From NCBI GenBank assembly GCA_963576735.1, contig OY755187.1:9300001-9364000 (forward strand): a stretch of DNA of 64,000 nucleotides, in the 5' to 3' direction. Positions 32,185 to 43,760 of the stretch are shown one piece after another (positions within the stretch are counted from its first letter, which is position 1; every line of letters begins with the position of its first letter). The notes under the pieces are model-generated. The model did no database searches, had not been told where the DNA came from, and saw nothing but the letters and a program-made list of their open reading frames with translations. The DNA comes from Bedellia somnulentella. Its lineage: Eukaryota; Arthropoda; Insecta; Lepidoptera; Bedelliidae. Position numbers and translations under genes: made by a program.

Positions 32185-33406
32185 TAATATATTATTGATA
32201 ATAAACAGAAGTAGGAATTAATTATGAGACATTCGAAAAAAATAATTAAATAGTATATGCCTACCATTAAAGAACTCTTTAGATATTAATATAGCTCGAT
32301 ATCCTTTGAAGTAAAATAATGATAATGGTTAGTTGCCAAAAATAGCAAATCCATTTTGTCTCGGAACCAGTTAAAGCCTTTGACAAATTCACGCAATACG
32401 GAAGGGTTGACAAATAAAACGAAGTGATATTTAAATTAAACATTCCAATTTCATTTATAAAGACTGAAGTTTGTTAAATTAATGGTTGAATCGGGAATTT
32501 TAAAATTTATCACACTTTATTGTTAAGAAGTCCTCACATTGTAATAGAGCGGAAGGTTGAAATTTTAAATTAATGTCAGCTTGGAACAGTTTACCATCTT
32601 TAGAAATTGATAAATTATTTCAGGCTCGATAATTTTAAACGCTATTTATCCGGGTTCATATTAAACAAAATTAACGAATAATTTATAACAAATTTTCACA
32701 AGTGAAATGGTTTTGTCTAGACATTTATTGATGTATGAAATAATAAATATATTTGAAAAAAAACTACATACTTAATCGTGCCTAAACATCAGTTATGCAC
32801 GAGTAAGTATTTATTAAATGTATTTTAACCCTAATAATTTTCGGTCAGTAAACGAATCAAATTAAAATTGAAGCACCCTATTTGATTAATTCTCAAGCGT
32901 TTTTGAAGACTATTTTATTTATAGTTTTGTTTATTAATAACTTCAGTCTAACAGACGCAACGATATTTGTCTAAGCATTTGAAATCCAAGATATACAACT
33001 TAATTTTGGAGTCAATGATCTGAATGTTTGCAAAAAAGGAACTGAAAACAGGGGCCTATGAGGGACGAAAAAAAACAATACAAATTTAGTTGCGTAGAGG
33101 AACAACAGTGGTCAATTAGTATACATATCCATGACTCAATTTCTATCGAAATTGTTTTCATGTTATATGAAGAAAACCATATGAAAAACATACATATTTG
33201 TAATGTGCAGACCTTTGTTACGTTACGATACCTGATGAATGAATGAAATGAATTAATGTAAAGAGTTTCTTTGGTGCTTCTTCTCTTAACGAACACCTAA
33301 CAAAGCAACGGATTAAAAATAAATTTAAAATTTTAACGTTCAAAAAATGATAGTATTTAACTTAATTTTGAAAAATAAACATTTTGACTTTTTACCAAAC
33401 ACAACG
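32185..33406. other. Gene-free stretch
   Basis: AT-rich. Overlapping small frames at 33012-33296 have no recognisable domain. Confidence 0.4.
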
Positions 33407-33440
33407 CGATGTTCAGAAGTATTAGTCGTGAATGTTTGAG
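33407..33440 (+). repeat. Tiny family A 3' scrap
   Basis: GCGATGTTCAGAAGTATTAG is followed directly by TCGTGAATGTTTGAG, so the piece between, with the hairpin, is deleted. Confidence 0.5.
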
Positions 33441-33818
33441 TTTAGTTGAGTAGAAAAACGTATATATAAACGTTGAACCAACTCCCACTTAATAATTTTT
33501 ATTCTCGTGCAAATGAAAGAGTAATAAACACGAATGATATAAAACATTATATGGAAATGAAGAGCATATTGTAATTATAATTCAAACGAAGGCGTAACAC
33601 CGCAAGCTTCCAAGTTTGGGACATCAGTAAATAACATCAAGCACGAAGAAAATATAGAACATAAAAACAGAAGGAAAAAATCGTTTTGATTTATCGTCGT
33701 GACGCGGCGAAAACAATGTGTTGCTACCACAGAGTATGATAACATGAAATAGATTAAGCAAATGTTTATTAAATACAATTTCTTAAAATTCAATTATTTA
33801 ATATAATGTGGATAAGTG

Positions 33819-33890
33819 AATTCAAATTCCGAGTCGGGTATACATCATATGTCTTTCCTGAACCATGGTATATTTACTAACTTGATGTTT
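33819..33890 (+). repeat. Family A head-region fragment (decayed)
   Basis: GAATTCAAATTCCGAGTCGG and ACATCATATGTCTTTCCTGA resemble the B-box and linker region of family A (GTGTTCAAATCCTGGGTCGG, ACCAATTTGTCTTTTCTAAA). Confidence 0.4.
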
Positions 33891-34356
33891 TCTTCGTATA
33901 CAATAATCAGATAAATTACGAAAAAGAAGAAAATAATAATGTTTGTTTGCTACCAGCGGGTTTTGAATCAGCGACCTTCAGTTGTAGCTCCCTACTCACC
34001 CAAATACGATGGCGGTGTCAATACAGACTACACAAAATAAGATTTCCCATTTTCATTATTCGTCTCCATTTTTGCCAATCACATGACAAGAAAGTAACAA
34101 AAACACACTTGGAACAGGAAAACAACAGTTATCCTGGACTGTACAGGTTATAATCAGATTCGCTATTTATTAAGGATAACGTGGGGATTAATAGAAGAAG
34201 AAATTTCGCTGGTGAAAGAAAGTATATTTTCCTTACATAGTATTATTTTTAGTACCGGTTATTTTATATTTAGCTTTAAATTATCTGATAGGTTAAGAGG
34301 AGATATTTTCAGGTTTGTTGTCGAGCAGTACATATATAAATGTAAGTTAGATTTTT

Positions 34357-34425
34357 TCTGGGGTAGGCAGAAACTCCCGATCGCTTTTTGTATGGTTTAT
34401 CAGGACCATAAAAAAACCCTTACAT
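34357..34425 (-). repeat. Family C fragment, minus
   Basis: GGGGTAGGCAGAAACTCCCG, ATCGCTTTTTGTATGG and TCAGGACC are the reversed RT-terminus codons of the LINE. Confidence 0.55.
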
Positions 34426-34499
34426 GCTTCACTATGTTTTTTTCGATATGTGTTTTCACACAAGGGTGGTTTTAAAATATATATACACGGACTTTTCTT

Positions 34500-34622
34500 C
34501 TACTATATATTTCTACCATCTTGTCCCCTATCAACTTCTAAATATGGCTTAGGAGTTTCTAGCTATAAAGCTCTGGCTACCCCTTTCCGGGATTTGTGGC
34601 CGTGGGTATAAGTACGTATGTA
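34500..34622 (+). repeat. Family B 3' half
   Basis: TTCTACCATCTTGTCCCCTA, TGGCTTAGGAGTTTCTAGCT, CTCTGGCTACCCC and GGCCGTGGGTATAAGTACG are present. The 5' half is missing. Confidence 0.75.
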
Positions 34623-34626
34623 TGCA

Positions 34627-34707
34627 TGCTTCTAACAAGATCGTACAAAGTGGCGATCAATAGTCTCTGCCTACCCCAATGGGAAAAAATGGCGTGAGTA
34701 TATGGTA
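34627..34707 (+). repeat. Family C 3' end fused behind a family B tail
   Basis: Directly after the B tail the sequence runs AACAAGATCGTACAAAGTGG, AGTCTCTGCCTACCCCAATG, GGCGTGAGTATATGG. It codes for the DRTKW..SAYPNG end. Two tails in the same orientation within 200 bp could come from template switching or from insertion into a TATG tail. Confidence 0.75.
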
Positions 34708-34885
34708 AAACACGATGTTAACATCTATCTAAAATTACTTTGGCGCCTAACGTTACTCGTATACTCATGTAAACTAGATGTAGCAAACCTAAGTTGTTGG
34801 CACAACTAGCAAATTTTCCGTTCAGCACTATATCAGCTAGTATGCATTTATGCCGAAAAGTAAAATAATTTTATAAGGAATACTA

Positions 34886-35015
34886 ATATACATATATTCA
34901 GGCCATTAGTTCCCATTGGGGTAGGCAGAGACTATTTATCCCCAGTACGATCATAGCAAACCTTTCTAGCTTCGTTTTTCCATCAATATTTTTATGCATG
35001 CTCTTTTATTTTTCA
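34886..35015 (-). repeat. Family C LINE 3' end, minus
   Basis: ATACATATATTCAGGCCATT, AGTTCCCATTGGGGTAGGCA, GAGACTATTTATCCCCAGTA and CCTTTCTAGCTTCG are visible, with one deletion. Confidence 0.75.
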
Positions 35016-35399
35016 TACAACGAATGTTTTCTCAATCACGTCAAATGGACAGAATCTATTTCAACCTTCTATAAATCACTCGTCCGACTTGCCTAAGTAA
35101 TCTAGCAGTAATAACTTACACCTTTTTTATATTAATAATGTTATCTGTAACATGAAGTCATGGTTGTTAACGCTAAGGTGTTGCTCGACGCGAGAGTAAT
35201 AACTTCAATTTAGTACATATTTTATGTTCTTTTGTTCGGAAAACATCTTGGGTATATCGATCCAGGTTATAATTTTCCTGTGCAATGACCATGCTAAGGT
35301 CAAGATACCCAGATCGTAGGGTTGCCCCATAGGCTAACTTACGTAGGAGGTGTTCACATTTCAACTTAAAACTTATTATTTAAAATAAATTAAGGAACA
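35016..35399. other. Gene-free stretch
   Basis: Nothing recognised. The 63-codon minus frame at 35173-35364 has no known domain. Confidence 0.4.
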
Positions 35400-35841
35400 A
35401 CGTGATAGCTCCGTGGGTGGAACACCAATTTTTCTTTTCTAAAGACATAAGTGTGGTTAATTTATCATGGTTGTTAACGGTGAGGGAAAACATCGTGAGG
35501 TAACCCACATGGCTGAGTTGTACTTAGTCATGTGACAGTGTATTCGTATAAAATGGCGATAGGTCTGCCCCCTATCACGTGAGTACACTGTCCATGCAAA
35601 ACGTGGTTACTCTGAACACCAGCAGAGCAAGCACGAGCGCTATTTTATCGACACGATAACGGTTAGAATGAGATGGCAGTATACGATACTAAGTAAGTGC
35701 GTAAGAGATGGCTGCTTTATCCCACGCGATAACTAGTTTAAACACCGCTCGTATTAGGCGGGCAGGTGACAAAGTCACGTGATGATATTCGGGATATACC
35801 TTGTGGATATTGGGTATTCGGCAGGAACGGTTATGTTATGT
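35400..35841 (+). repeat. Family A SINE interrupted by a MITE
   Basis: The head keeps an A-box-like TAGCTCCGTGGG but lost the B box by a deletion between GTGGAACACC and AATTTTTCTT. The body matches the family until ACTCTGAACACCAG at 35622, resumes at GTGACAAAGTCACGTGATG (35766), and ends with a diverged tail. The 143 bp between is a MITE. Confidence 0.85.
35623..35765. mobile_element. MITE nested in a SINE (copy 1)
   Basis: Uninterrupted SINE copies read ACCAGGTGAC at this spot. Here ACCAG and GTGAC are separated by 143 bp starting CAGAGCAAGCACGAGCGCTA and ending GTATTAGGCGGGCAG. A possible 3-bp duplication is CAG. A reverse-complement copy lies at 58906-59044. The terminal motif AAGCACGAGC is clear at both ends of that copy. 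No coding capacity. Confidence 0.85.
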
Positions 35842-36708
35842 AAATTAAGGAAATAATAAATGAACTACAACCCATTTTCTAAAATATTTTACACCATCTT
35901 TTCCTGTGTCTACTACCCAAACAACAATAGTTTATGTCGAAACTTTGACTACCTTTTTTGAAATTAAAAGTGATAGATATATTTTAGTATTTAAATAGGA
36001 AATAATTGTAACAGAATATAAAAAAAAGTTACTATAAATAAAAATAACTTCAAATGCCAACCCTGTATTGTGCGATGACGTACAGTCGCGGACACAATAA
36101 TTGTTTATTGGTATCTCTCGAGGTGTTCACCTTTGAGGAATTTTTATCTTTTTTATTTTCGTCCGCGATTATACCTAAAGATGGTTTTGCACACATTCCA
36201 ATTCATAATAATTTCACGCCTACAAAAACATAAAAAGCAGATAGGTAAAGTTATAATTAAAACCTGTGACAGAACTTAGAAGTGAAAGATAATTTCCAAA
36301 AGCTTCGCTTCCACCCTTTAGAAATAATCGTCATTATTATCCTACATTATTATCTAACGAATAATCATATTATTGCTCAACAGAAAGCCTAGTCTTCTAA
36401 CACACATTTTCTTGTCGTAGGTTGAGGATTACGAAAGTATACTATAGGGTTTCTTAGCATCGCAACTTAAATTGAACTTTAAAACCAAACGCATTCGGTA
36501 TATTTTGTATCAAATTCGTGTCGTTTCGTCATTAGGCTTTATCTATTGACAAATAGTAATCGAGGTCGTGACGTCACATAGACCTATAAGTTATTTGAAT
36601 AGTCTTGAGAGTATACAAGGATACTTATTACGTTACTTAGTAGTTACGAGTTGGTTTAGAAAAAGCCTGTTTCCACTCATATAGAATATTAAAGGTAAGA
36701 TATGATAC

Positions 36709-37066
36709 GACCTTGATAGCTCAGTAGAACTACCTCTGCTTCTCATGCAGGAGACGTGAATTTAAATCTTGTCAGGCCTATACCAATGTGTCTTCTCTTA
36801 AGTCGTATATGTGGTTAATTTATAAAGGTTCTTAACCGCAAAGGAGATATATCCTGAGGAAACCCACATGGCAGAGACGTACTGAAGTCTTGTTACAGTA
36901 TATTTGTACAGAAGCGGTATAAGCTGTCCGATTTAACGCGGATACGCTGTCTTAAAAAAAATTGGTTACTCTGAACACTAGGTGACATTTATATAAGGTG
37001 AACGTGATGTTTAAAAGTCTTAGTACCTCGGCCACCCCTCCACGTGTTTATTGCGTAAACGATAAG
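36709..37066 (+). repeat. Family A SINE, old full-length copy
   Basis: The head GACCTTGATAGCTCAGTAGA and a B-box-like GAATTTAAATCTTGTC are recognisable, as are GAGGAAACCCACATGGCAGA and ACTCTGAACACTAGGTGAC. Substitutions are many and the tail hairpin is damaged (CACCCCTCCACGTG). Confidence 0.75.
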
Positions 37067-37101
37067 TTGATTATTATATAATTTAGTAACAAGATATTGC
37101 T

Positions 37102-37351
37102 GTGTAGTGTCGGCTTAGAATAGCACTACCCCATTTCTTCCGGTGGGTGTACGTAAGAGGCGACTAACGGTATTGGGGCCTTTAAGGGATTGTTGGGCGA
37201 TGCGGTTGGAGACCCATCACCAACAACCTTTATTTTTACCATCTTTTCCCCACTCACATTTCCAAAAGTGGCTGAGGAATTTCTAATTCCTTAGCTCTGG
37301 CTACCCCTTCTAGGGATTTATAGCCGTGAGTATATGAATGTATGTATGTAA
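37102..37351 (+). repeat. Family B retroposon, full length
   Basis: From GTGTAGTGTCGGCTTAGAAT through GGGCGATGCGGTTGGAGACC and CCAACAACCTTTATTTTTAC to CTGGCTACCCCTTCTAGGGA and GCCGTGAGTATATGAATG. The whole tail hairpin is preserved. Confidence 0.85.
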
Positions 37352-37971
37352 GATATATCTATAAACACTTCGTAAGAACTAACTAGACCTAGTAACAATG
37401 AAAGTCATATTGTCATAGCGGTCATCGTCGTTTGCTGTGGTTATAGTGATAAGTGATTATTTGTTGTTATGCTTAGCGAACTATTAGCATCACTTTTAAC
37501 ACAAAACAAAGGCAATAAACCTAAAAAGTAAAGTAAAGGTTAGTGACGAGAGTGATATACTAAAAGACTAAAACTCAAAGGATAGATCAGAATTAAGAAC
37601 TACTGGTAACATTTTAAAAATCTCTTTCAGTGTAAGATAGCTCATATATAGAGGGAAGCTAAAATGTATGCAACACAACACATTTATTAAGAAAATTACA
37701 AACATACAATCTGACCATAATTTCTACATTCGCTCCAGATCTACATGCGAGCGCTACCAAGAATAGAATTACCCAAAAAAACATAAATCAGAAACGAAAT
37801 CTAAATAAGTCAAAACGGTCAAAGAGTAATAAATAAGAGCCATTAGAATGAAGCTACCATGTCTGTGGTCACGACCTCCGAGTGAGGTCATCGACCAGTA
37901 CCTACGTACCATATATAGAGGTGCGGTATTCACATTTCCTTCCTCATACAGATCTGCCTATCTTACCTGGA
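37352..37971. other. Gene-free stretch
   Basis: No gene or repeat family was recognised. Confidence 0.4.
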
Positions 37972-38095
37972 TATATTCACGCCATTAGTTCACATTGGGG
38001 TAGGCAGAGACCCCTTATCGCCACTTTGTACAATCCTGGTATATCTCTCTAGCTTCACCTTAAATGTTGTCATACGTGCTATTTTCTCTCTTATT
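37972..38095 (-). repeat. Family C LINE 3' end, minus
   Basis: TATATTCACGCCATTAGTTC, ACATTGGGGTAGGCAGAGAC, CGCCACTTTGTACAATCCTG and TCTCTCTAGCTTCACC are present. Confidence 0.75.
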
Positions 38096-38867
38096 ATTAA
38101 TAAATGGCTACTTTTGGATGTTGAGTTGCAAAAGATAATACGAGGCTTCTTAAGGCTCTCTTCTTAGTAACTAGTGAGTTATGTGGTTGATTATACAATA
38201 CAATATTTTTTAATTACTTTTTGTTACCCTGGCTACACCTTTTTGTGACTGAAGTTACGAAGATAAGTTGATTAAAAAAGGAAAAATTAAAATTTTCAGA
38301 AGCGGAAAATAGCATTTACAACCGTAAAGTAGGTTTTGTTTTAGCATAACAATTAGCAATTGGCATAATGAACTCATACATAGTGACAAAAACAAAAGGC
38401 TTGGCTAATTGGAGAACTAAGTGTCTTGACTTGATCATTTTCGGTCAACATACTGTGAACAAAGACCGGGGCCATGGAAGAAAACAAGTCAACGACCCAT
38501 ACTACGTCAATTTTAAATAAAAAACTTTTTTGCGATGGTATATAAGTTGATATTTAGTCGTAAAGACTATTTTATTAATCCTATGGCATGGGTTTTGGGG
38601 TCATAGTTTAAAAGATGAGCATTATATTATTGTTAGAGTGGGAGGGTTCTGGAATGGAAGTTGTATAGCGGACGATGAAAATCTGAGCAGGATACCATAA
38701 GCTCAGACTCACTAAAAATCATAACTTACTGCCTGGAATCAACATACCGAATTGAATTACTTCAAACCTACTTTTTTGCCTTTATGTACCTACATTGACA
38801 GATCTATCAAACATGTACCAGCAACGCACAAAACAACTCATGACGAAAACCCATATGGTCAATTGCT

Positions 38868-38975
38868 ATTGTGTGGTCTCCAGAAAAACCAGGCAACCCT
38901 ATACAATAGCACGTGATGTTCAGAAGACAAGGTAGTCCTGCTAACCCTTTCAGAGATATACGATGAGAACATTAT
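38868..38975 (+). repeat. Family A 3' part, decayed
   Basis: CACGTGATGTTCAGAAG is followed by TCCTGCTAACCCTTTCAGAG and ATATACGATGAGAAC. The order of blocks is that of the A tail, with a small deletion. Confidence 0.55.
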
Positions 38976-39875
38976 ATATGTATGAAAAGTATCAGGGTAA
39001 CAAAGGTGTGTAAGCAATCTCCTAGAATCTTAAATTACTCGTGTAATTCACGGCAATGACCGTCGTCAAGGACGCATAGTTTTTACATTGAACTAAGTAG
39101 AATAAGTACTTGTTTTTTAGTGTTTTATCGTCATTTTAGTTTTTGTGATAATTATCTTTCCTATTGTTATAAAATCAGTTCCCCATTGCTTTATTTTGTG
39201 CAAAATAGCAACTATGGTTTTCGTGGATTTGTTTAATGTTCGACCGTGAACTTTCAATATGGACTTATTCAGGGACATTATAATATACTATAATACGGAT
39301 GTATAGAAATCATTCTAAGTATTAGTTTACAGAGTGTTTAATATTATAAGTGCAGCCACCAATTTCTTCTGGGCTTACGATATGAAGTTTTGTAGTCAGT
39401 TTTAAAAGAGCTTCGTTGAAAATATAACTAATTTTAACCATTCTATTTTTTATTACTAATTTATATTATTCCAAAATGTTATAGGTATTATTCTTCCCGT
39501 TTTTTCGCGTCTGGCATAATTGTACAAAAAATTCAATAATGCTACAAAAATTTCAAAGCACTACCACTACTAACTCCTTTCAAACAAAATGTGAGTATGA
39601 GTTGAAGTTCCCCATAAAAACGTTTTCAGTATAATTAAAAGTAATAGATATCTCCACGAGCGATGACTGTACAATATGGGTTTTCCCTGAAGGAAATTGA
39701 ATGACGCATACGTTTTGATGAAAATTGGGGAACGCTTACACGTCACACTAACCATCGCCGTTATGAATAATGTAACAAGGGACGGGTGTGTAATGTTGGC
39801 TTTAAATAACATAGCTTCGTCTCCCGTGTTGGAAGGTATCGTCCAAGGGGACTTAGGTATCTGTGAGTGATTAAA

Positions 39876-40125
39876 GTGCCCTGTAGTACCGGCTTAGAAT
39901 GTCACTACCCTTTTCTATCCACGGGTGTCGTAAGAGGCGACTACGGGTATGGGGTTTTAAGTGGTTTTTGGGCGATGCGGTTGGATACCCATCACCAACG
40001 ATACTTTATTTCTACCATCTTGTCCCCTATCAACTTCCAAATGTGGCTGAGGAGTTTCCAGCTCTGACGCTCTGGCTTCCCCTTTTTAAGATTTATGGCC
40101 GTGAGTTTATGTATGTATGTATGCT
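39876..40125 (+). repeat. Family B retroposon with target duplication
   Basis: Full-length copy from GTGCCCTGTAGTACCGGC to GTGAGTTTATGTATGTATG. TGATTAAA occurs at 39868-39875 and at 40126-40133, directly outside the tail and within a few bases of the head. This is a likely 8-bp target duplication and supports movement by retroposition. Confidence 0.85.
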
Positions 40126-40423
40126 TGATTAAACTTACTATCCCAGACTTCCTTGAATTTTTTTTAAATAAATATCTTAGTAGCGACTAGATGCTTGTTG
40201 CATGGGGTTAAGTCTCTGGGGCAAAATATTGTCTAGTTATAGTAAAAGATTTGCCTTCGTAACTATTTACACATCTAGGAATACGATTTAGAAATTAGCG
40301 GAGCTGTTTTACAATGGTACGAAAGAGGAAAACATTTGTCTAAAGCATTGGTCCTTGAATCTGCTTGATGATATCTTACATCAAATACATATTTAGAATT
40401 AGTAAGTCTCATAATCACACTAT

Positions 40424-40500
40424 CGATTCATTATTAGGGAAGGCAGAGTCTATCGCTGCTATGTTTAACCTCTCACGCTCAGCTCTCATTCATTTCCTAT
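40424..40500 (-). repeat. Family C scrap, minus
   Basis: TTAGGGAAGGCAGAGTCTAT, CGCTGCTATGT and TAACCTCTCACGCTCAGCTC follow the block order of the reversed family C end. Heavily decayed. Confidence 0.4.
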
Positions 40501-40547
40501 TTACTATTATTAATTACCTGTGCATTAAAATTTAATTTTGATATCTT

Positions 40548-40812
40548 ACTGAGGACACTACCGATTCTCATATTGGAGACGCGAGTTCAAATCCTCGGTC
40601 GGTTCTACATGAGTGTGTCTTTTCGTAAGTTATAAATGTGGTTAATATATACAGGTTAATAACGGTGAGGGAAAACATTATTAGAAGACCTACATGGCTA
40701 AGTTATACTTAGTCATGTGACAGTGTATTCGTACAGAACGGCGTAATCACGTAGACGTACTGTCTAAGCAAAACGTCACATTTATACATCAGCCGTGAAC
40801 ATATGTATGGAA
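40548..40812 (+). repeat. Family A SINE, decayed copy lacking the A box
   Basis: GCGAGTTCAAATCCTCGGTC (B box), TGTGTCTTTTCGTAAG, AACGGTGAGGGAAAACATTA and TTAGTCATGTGACAGTGTAT are visible. The 3' half is deleted and the copy ends CATCAGCCGTGAACATATG. Confidence 0.75.
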
Positions 40813-40872
40813 AATGTTTTAAAATAAGAAGTACTTATGTAGTAAGGAATATACGAATAAATAAATAAACTA

Positions 40873-41266
40873 CATTATATACACATACAGACATGGAGAC
40901 ATGATAGTCCAGTGGGTAGAACACCCGCCCGAAAAACAGAAGGGCGTGAGTTCCAATCCTGGGACGGGCCTACACCAATTTGTCTTTTCTAAAGTCATAT
41001 GTGTGGTTAATTTATCATGGTTGCTAACGGTGAGGGAAAACATCGCGAGGAAACCCACATGGCTGAGTTGTACTTAGTCATGTGACAGTGTATTCGTACA
41101 AAACGGCGATAGGCCTGCCCCCTATCACGTGAGTACACTGTCTAAGCAAAACGTGGGTACCTTCTCTGGAAACTAGATGGCGCTTGCCATGTGAGTTCAG
41201 GAGTATTGGTACCTCTGCCAACCCCTTCGGGGATAAACGGCGTGAACGTTTATGTTATGTTATGTT
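40873..41266 (+). repeat. Family A SINE, full length, variant 3' body
   Basis: The A box TAGTCCAGTGGG and B box GAGTTCCAATCC are both present. After GCAAAACGTGGGTAC the usual hairpin segment is replaced by CTTCTCTGGAAACTAGATGG and CGCTTGCCATGTGAGTTCAG. The tail CCCCTTCGGGG, GGCGTGAACG and TTATG units are intact. ATAAATAAACTA at 40861-40872 and 41267-41278 is a 12-bp target duplication. Confidence 0.88.
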
Positions 41267-41707
41267 ATAAATAAACTAACATGCACCACAGTTTTCGTAT
41301 ACGAAGGCAGCTAAAACAACTTACGACATAGTTAAAATATTAATGATATTGATCGTGACTGAAGTGTCGTTGTACTGCATAATTACGACATCGACCAATA
41401 CTTCGTGCAGTGCATTCGTTTTATAAAACAATATACATGGATTGACCTAGGTTTTAAATAAAAAAAAGGGATAGAAAGAGTTGTAAAAACCTCTTTTTTA
41501 AGAACATTTAGTTTTACTCAAACTTGAAAAGGAGTTGCTGACTACTATGTATAGTTCTTCTGAATATATAATTCTTCTGAATAGTTGAATTTCCTTAGCA
41601 ACTTTGAAGTTAAGGAAAAAAATATATAAAGCAAACATAACTCACGTAAGTCAGATGTTCCTTTTATCACACAGTAGTAACAAGTGGGTTAAGAACCTCT
41701 TACGACA

Positions 41708-41835
41708 TACATACATGCATACATATTCTCACGCCGTTAGTTCCCATTGGGGTAGGCAGAGACTATCGATCGCCACTTTGTACGAACCTGGCAAACTTCT
41801 CTAGCTTCATACACATCCATCAATCTTTTCCTCTT
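41708..41835 (-). repeat. Family C LINE 3' end, minus
   Basis: ATACATACATGCATACATAT, TCTCACGCCGTTAGTTCCCA, TTGGGGTAGGCAGAGACTAT, CGATCGCCACTTTGTACGAA and AAACTTCTCTAGCTTCATAC are present. A good copy that includes the linker toward ATCCATCAATCTTTTCCTC. Confidence 0.8.
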
Positions 41836-42807
41836 ACGACACTACAGTAAAAAATAATGTTAACTCTCAAAAACACAATCTTTTTTTCTTAGACACCCCG
41901 GAGTTATTTAATATAGCACGTAAATCAACAAGCCCAGTCCCGATTTAACCCTTGTAAACAAAGCACATATTTATTTAGGCGTGGAACTATGCTGTTTTAT
42001 CATGGTCCATAATGTCCCAGTTTGGTCACGACTGTACTCTTCTTAGAACGCGACTTATCATATCACTTGTTTCCTTCGCTGTACATTTGTCTTGCCCCGT
42101 AAGTTATGCGTACATTAAATTTGGACAAAAAAGGTATGTTTGTCGTGAACTCGCTGATCATTGAATACGTGTTTTGTCATAGAATGTTACCTCTGCTTGT
42201 TATTTAGAGAATTAATATGAATATTATAAAATATATTTTATTATTCAAGAAAAACTTAGTTCCCGTTGTGGTCTGTTTCTGCATCTGGAGATTCAGCCCA
42301 TAAGTATATTATGCTTATATTGCCTTAATCTTTTTCGTATTGACAACTTACACAAACGGTGAAAAGCTTAAAATAGAGTTCTATAAACGAATACGTTGCA
42401 AATATTTATTTTCTGCCTATCTTTTCATAAATAAGGCATTATTTATGACGGGACGTGAGTTTTATTAACATAATTTAGATTACCCTTTCTGTCCTCACAA
42501 AACCTACCCAACCCCCAGTGCAGATAGCATGAATAATCACAACTCACGTAGGACACAAAAAACATTAGGGACGTCACGGTGAATTAACTGCTTCCTAGAA
42601 ATTAACTATCTTTATTCATCTTTTTTACATACACCTGCCTTTTGTGATACCGCGATGGTTTCCTGGGACTTAGATAGCTATATAACCGACTTTAATAAAG
42701 AAGTTATATGTATGTGACTAGTTTATATTTTATTTTATGGAACTTGACATAATTTGTTTGAATGTAAGCTATTGTTATCCTATATATTAGTATTCAAAAT
42801 AATTTCA
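41836..42807. other. Gene-free stretch
   Basis: No gene or repeat family was recognised. Confidence 0.4.
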
Positions 42808-42920
42808 AGGTTTACGGCTAAAACCCCCGAAGGAGTTGCAGATCTTACTTACTACTATACTTCTGAACATCCCGAGACGTTTCCTATAGCTGGTGTTCAG
42901 AGTATCCTCGTTATACTTGG
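42808..42920 (-). repeat. Family A 3' part, minus
   Basis: GGTTTACGGCTAAAACCCCC, GAAGGAGTTGCAGATC, ATACTTCTGAACATCCCGAG and GCTGGTGTTCAGAGTATCC are the reversed A tail and internal hairpin. The open frames here are readings of the repeat. Confidence 0.75.
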
Positions 42921-43721
42921 ACTTTTCATTAACTTGATAGGAGGAATATATTTTACTAAAAGGCCCTATATTTTCAATTAAAATTAATAGACTTCTAAGT
43001 CTTACGGCTAAAGTAGAATGATTAACATCTACAGTGACCACACGATATTGCAAATTAACTTAATTACAAAATGTACTTTATGTGAAAATGAACATATTAT
43101 TTTCGACAATATCACTGTGAAATAATTATTAGCAACGATTAGTCGAAAAGCATAGATAGTGACAAAATTCATTGAAAACAGTTATGAGGAAATAAAATAA
43201 CCTTACATTGTGTTGTGCAAATAACAAAAACGCGCGTTTCCACATTCGCTTAGGAACAAAATATAACACATTACATTGCATATGTATTATATTGCAAGTA
43301 AGCGCAAAAACGCTTAGCTCACGTATCAAGTAGGTCTCGACTAATTAGGTAAGGAGGCCATCAAATTGCTAAGCTTAGCTAAATTAAACATCGATGTTGA
43401 CATTTTACGTGTTTTATTGTAGAGTAATAAATCATGCTTTTGATATAATTTCTGTAATTTTATTACAAAAAAGTCTTGTCATGGAAATTATATAAGGAGT
43501 CTAGACTACTACTAGGAAGGAATAGGGAATTACTTGGAAACAAGAACCATTCCGAATTATACAGAAATGGTAAATATTGTTACAAAACAAAGTTTTTTTA
43601 TGATACGGGTGATAGCAAAATACTAGTACTTTATTGAGTAACTACTTATATTACGGATTTAAAAATACTGCGATATTACATAAGGGATTACTAGTAAAAT
43701 TTGTAAGTGAAGATTAGAGTT

Positions 43722-43760
43722 CACCGAAATACATTTTACGTATTGAAATGTATTTCGGTG
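43722..43760. other. Perfect 15-bp stem hairpin followed by T run
   Basis: CACCGAAATACATTT (43722-43736) pairs exactly with AAATGTATTTCGGTG (43746-43760) around a 9-nt loop. Six Ts follow directly. It may be a MITE tip or a tiny foldback. The stem is short for an animal miRNA precursor. Confidence 0.55.

Noticed and set aside
42754..42981. 75-codon ORF with a hydrophobic C-terminus
   Set aside because: Its centre is a reversed family A SINE tail; the frame is a reading of the repeat.
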